A DNA stretch of 64,000 bases, taken from Charina bottae (Eukaryota > Chordata > Lepidosauria > Squamata > Charinaidae). The notes beneath the pieces are model-generated. The model did not search any database and was not told where the DNA came from. It worked only from the letters and a program-made list of their open reading frames with translations. The stretch is from positions 4,667,501 through 4,731,500 of the forward strand of contig JALMGJ010000019.1 of assembly GCA_023362775.1 (NCBI GenBank). Direction: 5' to 3'. The first letter of the stretch is position 1. Every line of letters begins with the position of its first letter. Both the position numbers and the translations under genes were made by a program. Positions 54,936 through 64,000 of this stretch are shown piece by piece.

Positions 54936-56325
54936 ATCCAATTGGATCCAATTTCCAAGATGGCGATCGGGAGCGGCCGCCGTTGAACGCTGCTCCGGGG
55001 AGAGGGGTTCCTGGTCTCCTGAATCCCACCCTACCCTGCCTTTTTGTTACCTGGAGGTATGGGTAGGGGATTTTGTGAGGTTCCCTCGGCTTTCACTTCT
55101 GGACCAAGGTGGGGAGATGGCTGGACCCCCCCGGATGGAACAGCAGGCGACGAGGCGGCGAAGCGGGGCAGCAAAACGCGATGGCCGTTTGGAGGAGGAG
55201 AGTTGGAAAACGGTGAAACGTGGTGCTTTTCCCTGTGGGCTTTGGGGGCTCAGGCGAGCCCATTGCGAACTGGGCGGACTCCCAGTGATCCCTGGTGATC
55301 CCTTACTATCCGGTCGAAGACGCTCGGCCCCTTGGCGGCCCTCTGGTGTAGTGGAGGAAACGGCAGAGTGGCGGAGTATAATCAGGAGCCTGTGGGCCTT
55401 GTGGTCAAGTACTTTACTATATTTTTGGGAACTTGGGGCCCGGACAGACTTTGACGAACCCCCGCAACTATTGATGGACCTGGCGAGCCCCAGAGATTTA
55501 ATATACACTGGAGGCTTGCGAGACCTTGGCGCTGCAATAAGACGGGAGAGCAGAGCAGCGGAGCGTGCCAGGCCTTAAGGCACACCGACTTGGACGAACT
55601 CTTGGTGGGCCTGGTGGTCTTTAACTGTGGGGGAGAGGTTCTAAGGGGGGACGACGGGTTCAGGAATGGGGGACCAGCCATAATATCCCCAGGAAATCAA
55701 CAACTGTTGAAGGTTTTTTTATTGGACTTTTAACTTTAGTTTAACAACTAAGAGGAAGCCCCCATCTGCACCCACATTTATTTATAGGCGGCAGAGACTT
55801 TTTAGGGTCCCTGTAGTGTGAATGTGGCCCCCCCTGGATGTGAGAGAGTCAGGGGGGAGTCCAAGGCTGTGTGATAGTATGTATGAGTGCCCACACCTGA
55901 GTGGGAGACAGGTGGTGGGCAGGAGTGGATGATATCTCTCTGCGACCAGTAAGAGTGGTTGTGGGGGGACATTGCAGGTGTGGTTGTGGTGGTTAGGCCC
56001 TTTCAGTGCCGAGAGCTTAGGCTGGTGCGCTGGGGGGGGGGCTACCATCACTAGAAGTTGACTGAGCTTGAGAGATGTGTGCGTGGGGGAGGGGGACCCG
56101 TGTTTCAACCTAGGGTCTTTGAAGGTCCGGGAGTGGAGGCATCTGGACCTGGAAGCTCTGGGGGTTACGGAGTGGGCTGCCCTATCGAAGTGGTGACGGG
56201 CCGGGGATGTTATGACGGGAACTGGAGGGCGGGCCATCGTTGGGGAAGACGCCCCCGGTGTTTGTTACCGGTGGCGTGTTCCGGCCCTCCACGTTCATAC
56301 CCAGGTCCTGGTCAGCAGATCCTTG
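54936..56325 (+). promoter_or_regulatory. L2 5' UTR with internal-promoter-like start
   Basis: The first bases carry CCAAGATGGCGATCGG, close to the YY1 consensus AAnATGGCGGC that sits at the start of human L1. The leader is GC-rich and CpG-containing. A 167-codon frame (55075-55578) is open but has no recognised motif, so I do not call it ORF1. Transcription from within the element is expected for LINEs but not shown. Confidence 0.45.
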
Positions 56326-56337
56326 AGGGCCCCGGTT

Positions 56338-59183
56338 TCCGGCTGCTGCTGCTTAATGCCAGGTCTGTTAACAACAAGGGCCCCCTCATATGTGATTTGA
56401 TCACGGAAGAGGGGGCAGACCTGGCATGTATCACCGAGACCTGGCTGAGCTCGGAGGGGGGGGGTAGCCCTCTCTGAAATATGCCCAGCCGGGTTTCAAG
56501 TGTGGCACCAGCCGAGACTCTGGGGCAGGGGAGGAGGGGTGGCGGTTGTAATTCGAGAGTCTCTAGTGGCCTTCAGGGGCACTGCTCCACAAGTGAGACC
56601 CTGTTTTTCAAGTTGGGTTCTCGAGAACAGTTGGGAGTGTTGCTGCTGTACCAGCCTCCCTGCTGCGTAGCGACATCCCTGCCTGAGCTGCTGGAGGCCG
56701 TCTAGGGGGTGGCGGTGGAATTCCCTAGGCTTATGGTTCTGGGGGATTTCAATCTGCCGTCCCTGGGATGTGCCTCTGAGGCGGCTCAGGAGTTCATGAC
56801 TACCATGGCAGCCATGGGCCTGTTCCAGATTATTCGAGACCCAACTCGAGACAGTGGACTCACCACAGACTTAGTTTTCTTGTCGGAGCAGTGGCAGTAT
56901 GCTCTGAGGGGAGAGATACATCTTTCCCCTTTGTCATGGTCAGATCATGCCCTGGTGACCTTGAGATTCTCTTATGCCACCCCACTCCGCAGGGAGGCAG
57001 GACCCAGTCGATTGGTCTGCCCCCGGCGACTAATGGACCCAATAGGGTTTCAGAGGGAGCTGGGGGCTGTACCTCAGGATCTACTGCACACTCCAGCGGA
57101 GGTCCTGGCCGCAGCCTGGAATAGGGAGGCAGCCAGGGCCTTGGACAGGATTGCGCCTATGCGGCCTCTCTTGCCACACTTGACCCGATACTCCCCTTGG
57201 TATACAGAGGAGTTGAGGGTCTTGAAGAGGGTTAAGAGACACCTAGAGCACCGCTGGAGAAAGACAAAGACTGAATCTGACCAAACACAAGCTAGAGTCG
57301 CTGTTAAGACCTACCTTGTGGCGGTAAGAGCGGTGAAACGTCAATATTTCTCCGCTCTTATTGCGCCCGCAGAATGCCGTCCGACGGCCCTGTTTAAGAT
57401 AACAAGATCTCTGTTGGGTAAGGTGGAGTCTGTGACCCACCTACAGGGCCGTGCGGAAGAATTTTCTGAGCATCTGCAGGATAAAGTCGCTCAGATTCGG
57501 TCTAAGTTGGACTCTAAGCATGTAGCACAGTCTGGGGAGATGCCGAGGGAACGTCTTTGCCCGGTTATCTGGGAACAGTTCGATCCTGTTGGACCTAAGG
57601 AAGTGGACAGGATCCTTCGGGTTGTAAGGGCCACCACATGTCATCTGGACCCATGCCCTTCCTGGCTGGTACAGGCAGCCCGGGAGGTGACATGTGGTTG
57701 GGTCCAGGTGATGGTTAATGCATCTCTGGGGGAGGGGGTGTTCCCAGCTGCTTTTAAAGGGGCTTTGGTGCACCCCCTCCTCAAGAAACCATCACTGGAC
57801 CCTACTATATTGGACAATTTTCGTCCTGTCTCCCACCTCCCCTTTTCAGGGAAGGTGGTTGAGAAAGCGGTGGCGTTGCAACTCCAGAGGATCCTGGATG
57901 ATATGGATTATCTGGACCCCTTCCAGTCAGGTTTCAGGCCGGGATATGGGGTGGAAACTGCATTGGTCGCGCTTACAGATGATCTCTGGCGGGAGCGGGA
58001 TGGAGGGAGTGCATCCATCCTAGCTCTTCTTGACCTCTCAGCGGCATTCGATACCATCGACCATGGTATCCTTTTGGGACGGCTCAGGGAGTTGGGGGTG
58101 GGAGGCGTAGTTCTGCACTGGTTCACCTCCTTCCTCCAGGGACGTTCCCAATCGGTGGTAATAGGAGAGGAAAGATCCGACCCTCGCCCCCTCGTCTGTG
58201 AGGTACCGCAGGGTTCGGTTCTCTCCCCTCTCCTATTTAACATCTACATGAAACCGCTGGGTGAGATCATCCGTCACCATGGGATGAGATACCATCAATA
58301 TGCAGACGATACTCAATTATATATTTCCATCCCTGGTGAGATAAGTGATGCAGTGGCTACCCTTTCTCAGTGCCTGGAGGCTGTGGGGGTCTGGATGGGG
58401 AACAACAGGCTTCGACTGAACCCTGGTAAGACGGAGTGGCTGTGGATTGATGGCTCCCGTGGATCCAGGAAGTTGTCATCTTTAGTTCTGGATGGGGTTG
58501 CACTACCCCATTCAGACCAAGTGCGTATTTTGGGGGTTCTTCTGGACTCACGGCTCTTGCTCGAAGAGCAGGTGGTAGCCGTGGCCAGGAGGGCTTTTGC
58601 ACAACTTTGTGTTGTGCGTCAGTTACGCCCTTTCCTGGATCGGGAAGCCCTCCGTACAGTCACTCATGCCCTGGTCATCTCCCATATAGACTATTGCAAC
58701 GCGCTCTACATGGGGCTACCCTTGAGGAGTATCTGGAAGCTTCAATTGGTCCAGAATGCGGCTGCTCGCGCAGTTATTGGTGCGCCTAGATCAGCGCATG
58801 TGACACCTCTGCTGTGACAGCTGCACTGGGTGCCTGTGTGCTTCCGGGTCCAATTCAAGGTGTTGGTTATCACCTTTAAAGCCCTACATGGCATGGGGCC
58901 AGGTTACCTGAGGGACCGTCTCATCCCCATAATGTCGAACCGTCCCACTCGGTCATTCAGAGAGGGCATGCTGCGGATCCCGTCCGTAAAGGAATGTCAC
59001 CTGACGGGGTCTAGGAGGCGTGCCTTCTCGGTAACGGCGCCCACCCTTTGGAATATGCTACCCCCGGAGGTGAGGCAGGCCTCATCGCTCCCAGCCTTCA
59101 GAAAGAACTTAAAGACCTGGTTCTGCCGCCTTGCGTGGGGGGAGGGGGGGAACAGTTCCTCTTGGGGATGGCTGGTGCCATAG
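56338..59183 (+). pseudogene. L2 ORF2: APE endonuclease plus reverse transcriptase, disrupted
   Basis: The endonuclease start reads LLLLNARSVNNK and ITETWL. The frame is then broken: TGA at 56475, loss of frame until about 56600, and TAG at 56703. From 56709 a 702-codon frame runs with GDFNLPS (residues 12-18) and SDH (78-80), the APE C-terminal motifs. The RT follows: fingers FRPVSHLPF, catalytic D448 (AAFDTIDH), PQGSVLSPLLFNIYM, and YADD at residues 531-534 (58299-58310). A TGA at 58815-58817 stands where sister copies have CGC or TGC. The same frame continues to the natural stop near 59181. In life the protein nicks the target and copies the element RNA there. Confidence 0.92.
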
Positions 59184-59365
59184 GGCCCTTTTAAACATCT
59201 AAATATCAAACAATCGCATCTTGGATTTTTATACTTAATTTTACTACATTAGAGTATTTTATTAGGTTGTTTTAATTGTTGGATTTTAATTGTTGTGTTT
59301 TGTAAACCGCCCAGAGTTCCCTTGTGGGGAGATGGAGCGGTATATAAATTGAAATATAAATAAAT

Positions 59366-59430
59366 AGAAGAGAAGAGAAGAGAAGAGAAGAGAAGAGAAG
59401 AGAAGAGAAGAGAAGAGAAGAGAAGAGAAA
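59366..59430. repeat. (AGAAG)n tail microsatellite
   Basis: About thirteen pentamers growing straight out of the LINE 3' end ('aaataaatagaagag'). Confidence 0.95.
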
Positions 59431-59959
59431 CACATTGTCTTAATGAATTGACTGAAGACCTGTTGCTTAAGCTAGAGATTTTAATACAGGGTTGTAAGGA
59501 AAATGCTAAGGTCCTTGGAAGCTTATTAAACTTTTTTTCCCCAGTGAAAATGTAAATAATAATGAGCAAGCTTTCCTTAAACAAACTTTCTCTCTCGACT
59601 CATTTTCTACAACTGTGTGCAGTCTCACAAGACTGAGGATATGCTTTTGGATATCAAAACATGCTGGCCAAACATTCACTTTCACAAATTATGTTCCTAG
59701 ATCACTGCCTAGCATCTTCCCAATAGACAAGGTTTCAGTGGAAGATGTGCAAGGATTCTTTGCCAAATACATTAAAGCAGTTGTTCCAGAAGATACAGTA
59801 GGTTAAAAATCACTGATTCAAATTATTTTGTTAATTTTGGAGATAGGGCAATGAGAACCGGGGATGGCAGAGGAGAGCTTCTATCTTATGGCTGTGATAA
59901 AACTTCTCTTGCATATTGATAGAAATAAACTGTGTTATGGCCCATTCACTGCTAATGTA
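59431..59959. other. Unassigned single-copy DNA
   Basis: A 63-codon frame (59615-59806) has no recognisable domain. No element. Confidence 0.5.
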
Positions 59960-60425
59960 GGGGGTTCTTCACCTTTTTGTGCCTAGGACCCTGTTGAGAG
60001 TCTGGGGAAACCTGCAGATCCCTTCTCAGGAAAAAAAATGCATTTAAATGCATAAAATAAAATACAGATTTATTGTATTATAAAGGAAAGTAATTATGCT
60101 CAAATACAGTAATCATTTTTTTTAAAAAAAACAATTGTATAATATAGTAATGTATGTGCTGCTTTATTAATTAAGTCAATAACAAGACAAGACAATTTTA
60201 GGGTATAATAATTTTAGGTAGTGAAATTCAGTGAAGTTAAGAAACATTTTTGGAGTCTAGAGGCCATAAATTACTTTGTTGTCTACTTATATTATTGAAT
60301 GAAAAGCTACATTTCAGTTAGAGATTAATGAATATGAATGAATGAATGAATTCATTCATTCATTCATTCATTCATTCATTCATTCATTCCCATCCAGGTT
60401 CACATGGACCCCAGGTTAAGAACCC
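59960..60425. mobile_element. hAT-like relic with embedded microsatellite
   Basis: The ends GGGGGTTCTTCACCTTTTTG and, inverted, AGGGGTTCTTAACCTGG form an imperfect inverted repeat. The following 'ggaccctgttgagagtctgg' and 'atgcataaaataaaatac' resemble an old vertebrate hAT-type interspersed repeat. An (ATTC)n tract (60335-60390) lies near the right end. No clean duplication. Confidence 0.55.
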
Positions 60426-60929
60426 CTCTCTTATAGCAAAGTTGAGTGAGTTAAAAGACCAACTAGCTAAACAGACATATTTAAGATTATTGGGTGGTAT
60501 TGACTTATATGTAGTCAACTCCTTTTCAGTGCTTTTGGTGAGTTGATTTTCACTTTGCTGCAAATGTTGCAGTTGTCCCCATTTGAGATAACAACCCATA
60601 GCGAAACAGGATCTCAGTGATAGGCACCACTTCCATTACCTGAGATTACAAACTGAGATTACATCAAAAGGATGACATGCATAAAATGACACCTGATTGC
60701 ATAACTTCGTATCCCAAAGTCTGATTTGAAATCTAATTTAAGGGGTTTGAGCCATGACATCATGGTGGACATTTTGTCCCTTGCCGTGGTTTCCATTTTG
60801 TACATTGTGCTATACCTAAAGAAATATACCACACTCTGTCTACGACTATAGTCAAGCAGCATATTAAACGGTGAACTGTCAGAATCAGGGTCAGTATTTT
60901 TTTAAACTGAAAGGTCATTTCTTGGTATT
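60426..60929. other. Unassigned single-copy DNA
   Basis: No recognisable gene or element. Confidence 0.5.
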
Positions 60930-61115
60930 AATACCGGGATTCAGCAGAAGATGGAAAACTAAACAGTGTTTGTAATTGGATGGGAAACCCTCCAGAAATT
61001 CTAGGTAGACTGAATACTAAAAAATAAAAACTAACAAAGCTTTCTGGAAGATAGCAATAGTGAAGCTCTTCTGCACTGTTGTCAAGTGAATTACATGGAC
61101 TCAAGTGCAATTTTA
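60930..61115 (+). mobile_element. Decayed 5S-like SINE
   Basis: 'gtttgtaattggatggga' and 'aaccctccagaaattctagg' match the layout of a 5S-derived SINE head. 'gcactgttgtcaagtgaatt' near 61073-61092 resembles its tail. It is strongly diverged. Confidence 0.4.
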
Positions 61116-61834
61116 AAAAAAATCAATTGATTGATAAAAATCCACTGTTTCAAAATGCAAAGATATTCCTCATTTCATTTCAATTCTGGCATGCTGGTGA
61201 ATATAGAATTCTGTGCAAATATGTATGAAAACGCTTTTCTATATTTATCTCTGAAAGAGGAAACAGTCACAGAGTTACCTATTGCTCTCTGTACAGCATC
61301 TCCCTGGAAACCTTTCGTCTGCAGCGTTGTGTTGTTTGAGATCTATGTGATCGAGCTGCTTTCTTGGCAGAAACACCATGTAAGAACTTAGCAGGCAACC
61401 TGCTTCTCTTCAGTTATTAGGCAATTGAGAGAGGCTAAGAGGGCATAGGAGCATAACTGCATGAACTCACTCACAAGAGCCTCTGAGAAAATCTGCTTGC
61501 TCTTTTTTTTCCCTGTGCTTTTCAATGGAACTACAGCCTTCTAAACAGCAGGTTTAGCCCATAATTTTTTTCAATTTCCTTGCTGTACTTTGGTTTATGT
61601 TTTCTTTCTTTCTTCTCACAGCTAAAATAGCAACCTGAAGGAAAGCTGTTCAAGACCCAGCCTCTCCGAGGAATGTAGCACATAATTTTTATATTTTTTA
61701 GCTGCTGGCAATGATGGCTGATTTTTACCAGGAGTTCTTCCAAATTCATTGCTGATGCACTTCAGGTCAGGTCTGATGAACAAAATGGAGTGGGAATCTT
61801 TGAGGATTATATACACCTGCGCTCGCTTGTTCTC
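61116..61834. other. Unassigned single-copy DNA
   Basis: No recognisable gene or element. Confidence 0.5.
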
Positions 61835-61852
61835 TCTCTCTCTCTCTCTCTC

Positions 61853-62060
61853 GATTGGTGTAGCGGTTAAGGCACCAGGCTAGAAACCAGGAGACTGTGA
61901 GTTCTAGTCCTGCCTTAGACACGAAGCCAGATGGGTGACCTTGGGCCAGTCCCTCTCTCTCAGCCCTAGGAAGGAGGCAACAGCAAACCACCTCTGAAAA
62001 ATCTTGCCAAGAAAATTGCAGGAACTGATCCAGACACTCACCACTCTCACCACTTGAAAG
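61853..62060 (+). mobile_element. tRNA-derived SINE, MIR-like body
   Basis: A head with 'gtgtagcggttaaggcacc' and 'gagttctagtcctgcc', then the body 'gggtgaccttgggccag' and 'aagaaaattgcaggaac'. A (CT)n run (61833-61852) precedes it and a CTCTCTGT run follows. Confidence 0.85.
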
Positions 62061-62091
62061 CTCTCTCTCTGTCTCCCTCTCTCTTCCAGAT

Positions 62092-62290
62092 TCTCTTGAC
62101 CAGAAGACAGCAACATCAGGAAGAAGGAGTATGAGAAGCTGGAGAAGTACCAGGGCCTCAATGAGGAACTAGAGAGGATGTGGGAAGTAAAGGCCAAAGA
62201 GGTCCCAGGGACAACATCAAAGCTCTCTGTCCAGAAGAGTGCAGTGCTAGGAACAGCCAAGATCCTGCACAGAAACTCCCAGGCCTCTGG
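62092..62290 (+). pseudogene. LINE C-terminal fragment (R2/R4-like)
   Basis: Translation gives KKEYEKLEKYQGLNEELERM and later GTTSKLSVQKSAVLGTAKIL. Blocks like these occur at the C-terminus of vertebrate R2/R4-group retrotransposon proteins. The segment normally between them appears deleted. It sits between two tRNA-derived SINE copies in opposite orientation. I reject a host exon. The exact clade is uncertain. Confidence 0.5.
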
Positions 62291-62334
62291 TAGAGGACCC
62301 GAGATTGAGGAACACACCACCCATAGAGGTGAGA

Positions 62335-62540
62335 GGGGATTTTTTGTTTATTTTATTACCTTCAAGCCAGTCTTCACTCCTGGTCTGCAGTTTTCTTGGC
62401 AAGATTTCAGAAGTGGCTTGCCATTGCCTTCTTCCAAGGACTGAGAATGACTGGCCCAAGGTCACCCAGCTGGCTTTGTGCCTCAGGCGGGACTAGAATT
62501 CAGTCTCCTTGTTTCTAGCCTGGTGCCTTAACCACTACAG
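62335..62540 (-). mobile_element. tRNA-derived SINE, MIR-like body
   Basis: Reverse copy of the same family as 61853: 'cttggcaagatttcagaag', 'ctggcccaaggtcaccc' and a head ending 'gtgccttaaccactacagc'. Confidence 0.85.
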
Positions 62541-62933
62541 CAAACTAATTCTCTTAATGTTGATCAAAATATTTCAATTTGTCTTTAAAATATGTAACTT
62601 TTGCCTGGATTATTTATGGATCTTTCCCATTAATGTTTTGGGCATTTGCTATATTTTTTCTTTGCTGTGTGTCCATCTTAAGACATTCTTCAAATATCAC
62701 TCTGAAACACCTGGTTGTATGCATGGTCACATGTATTGTGTTAGATAATTTTGAGCCCAATATCTCACAGTGGTCGTAGACTACCTTTGAGGAGTAAGTT
62801 GACAATTACTAGTCATTGCAGTTAGCTGGGAAACAGAAAAGCAAGGAACATAACTCGAGTTCTAAGACAAGGTGCATATTATATATACATCACTTCCCCA
62901 TTTTTCCAAGCATATGAAATTGGGTTTGAAATT
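62541..62933. other. Unassigned single-copy DNA
   Basis: No recognisable gene or element. Confidence 0.5.
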
Positions 62934-62946
62934 TAGTGCATTAAGG

Positions 62947-63273
62947 TAAAAGGTAAAGGTTCCCCCACACAGTCGTGTCTGATTCTAAGGGCCGGTGCTC
63001 ATCTCCATTTGTTAGCCGAAGAGCCAGCACTGTCCGAAGATGCTTCCACGGTCATGTGGCCGGCATGACGTGCACGGAACGCTGTTACCTTCCCACCGAA
63101 GTGGTACCTATTTATCTACTTGCATTTGCATGCTTTTGAATTGCTAGGTTGGCAAGAGCTGGGGCGAGTGCGGGAGCTCACTCCGTCATGCGGGGCTAGG
63201 GATTCCAACCTCCGAACTTGCGAGCTTCCGATCGACAAGCCTGGCGTCTTAACCACTGAGCCACCGCACCCCC
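62947..63273 (-). mobile_element. Sauria-type SINE, full length
   Basis: A perfect 13-bp duplication, TAGTGCATTAAGG, lies at 62934-62946 and 63274-63286. The tail region lacks about ten bases ('cacatttgtg') of the BovB-like part present in the other copies. The head with its A and B box equivalents is intact. Confidence 0.9.
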
Positions 63274-63286
63274 TAGTGCATTAAGG

Positions 63287-64000
63287 AAGAAGAGCAGAAA
63301 ACAAACAGAAGGATCTAAAGAAATCTGCTAGACCAACCTGAGTAGCTAATACTTTGATGAAGTACCATAGGGTAGAAAACATGGAGTTCAAATGAAGAAT
63401 GAAGAAGGATCTTCCTTTAAATTATAAGAAGGGTCATGGAATCACACTGGAACAGAACAGTGGGTTCAATAGTCCATTGTTGTGTTCATGGTCAAAATAT
63501 GGCCACTCCTGAGCTCGTGTTGAGCAGCTGATTTTACAAGGCCTTCTGTGTCCCTCAGTAGACCCTGTCTGAGATTCTGTTGAAGTTCTTGCAGTTAGTC
63601 CAACCAAAAGACAATTCTTCAAGCTCCTAACTCTATCCTGCCTCACAAGTAACATATATCACCATGAAAGATGCCACCAGCATATTACAATAGAGGTTTT
63701 CTTTCCTCTTAAAATCCAATGATCCATTCGGGGTGGGCTGAGCTGATGATTCTGTTGCATGCTTTGAAAAACTACCACTTGCATTAATTCATCTCCTGTT
63801 CTTTTTATTCCTTTGTAGAATTTAATGTTGAAATCACACACCATATTGCCTGGGTATAAAGAAATATAGACTAGATCTTTAGTATTTTTGAGGCACGTCT
63901 GTTGAAAGTATTGCTCTTATCATGCATAGCAAATATCAAGTTCTTGGGTTCTCCCCTCCCACGCAGATATTAAAAAGCTTTGCCTATACATGGGTTCTGT
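63287..64000. other. Unassigned single-copy DNA
   Basis: No recognisable gene or element to the end of the window. Confidence 0.5.

Larger units (their letters stand above)
54936..59365 (+). mobile_element. Nearly full-length L2-clade LINE (about 4.4 kb)
   Basis: Order: a GC-rich 5' UTR of about 1.4 kb beginning 'aatttccaagatggcgatcg' (YY1-like AAGATGGCG), then ORF2 with endonuclease and RT, then a short 3' UTR with 'gtaaaccgcccagagttcc' near 59302 and 'aaatataaataaatag'. It is the most complete and least decayed L2 copy here. ORF2 has two frameshifts or stops in the endonuclease and one nonsense codon near the C-terminus, so it cannot move on its own. Microsatellites with the same motif lie on both sides. 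Confidence 0.93.

Noticed and set aside
54648..55066. Long Arg/Glu or Leu/Ser repeat frames on both strands
   Set aside because: They are translations of the (GGAGA)n microsatellite beside the L2 LINE.
62092..62290. Host exon with coiled-coil-like EKLEKYQ text
   Set aside because: The text matches LINE C-terminal blocks, has no splice sites in a sensible place and sits between SINEs.

Overview
The window is a stretch of reptile (squamate: lizard or snake) nuclear DNA with no host protein-coding gene that I can support. The organism call rests on the repeats. There are seven tRNA-derived SINEs of the Sauria type, which end in a BovB-like 3' region plus a (ACCTTT)n tail. There are also BovB/RTE fragments, many L2-clade LINE copies with microsatellite tails, Penelope-like elements, hAT-type short elements, Tc1 elements and one endogenous-retrovirus-like solo LTR. 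I cannot name the species. The unique DNA between repeats is AT-rich and CpG-poor, as in an intergenic region or a very large intron.

Layout. 0-9 kb: mostly unique DNA, one Sauria SINE with a perfect duplication, an 86-bp Penelope fragment and a decayed L2 reverse transcriptase (RT). 9-18 kb: L2 3' ends, a nested Penelope pair, a Sauria SINE, a BovB fragment, and an L2 copy split by a 2.3-kb retroposed insert. 18-30 kb: old minus-strand L2 copies, two Penelope inverted-pair insertions, a SINE expanded into a 102-bp tandem array, and an L2 copy that received a solo LTR and a Sauria SINE. 30-39 kb: unique DNA, then L2, BovB and a Tc1 relic, then a complete 1,603-bp Tc1 transposon with an open 340-aa DD34E transposase inserted in an L2 tail. 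39-46 kb: two related hAT-type short elements, a 5'-truncated Penelope copy with part of its GIY-YIG endonuclease, and a second Penelope lineage on the minus strand. 47.4-50.6 kb: a locus with twelve in-register 72-bp (24-codon) repeats, followed by a GC-rich block with interleaved inverted repeats. 51-54 kb: two more Penelope insertions around a hAT-type element. 54.7-59.4 kb: a nearly complete 4.4-kb L2 LINE lying between (GGAGA)/(AGAAG) microsatellites. 59-64 kb: a hAT-like relic, 5S-like and tRNA-derived SINEs, a LINE C-terminal fragment and a last Sauria SINE.

How the parts relate. The autonomous families seen or implied here (L2, BovB, Penelope-like, Tc1) supply the enzymes. Sauria SINEs carry a BovB-like 3' end and are expected to use BovB machinery. 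The clearest unusual signal is the Penelope-like group. Three distinguishable families all carry the same ribozyme-like core: CTGAAGA, a GC-clamped hairpin, then GAAAC followed by GT. Their insertions have 11-15 bp target duplications and often contain the terminal repeat as an inverted pair. This fits the published description of minimal hammerhead ribozymes in Penelope-like elements.

Limits. All family assignments come from reading motifs and comparing copies within the window. No database search was run.
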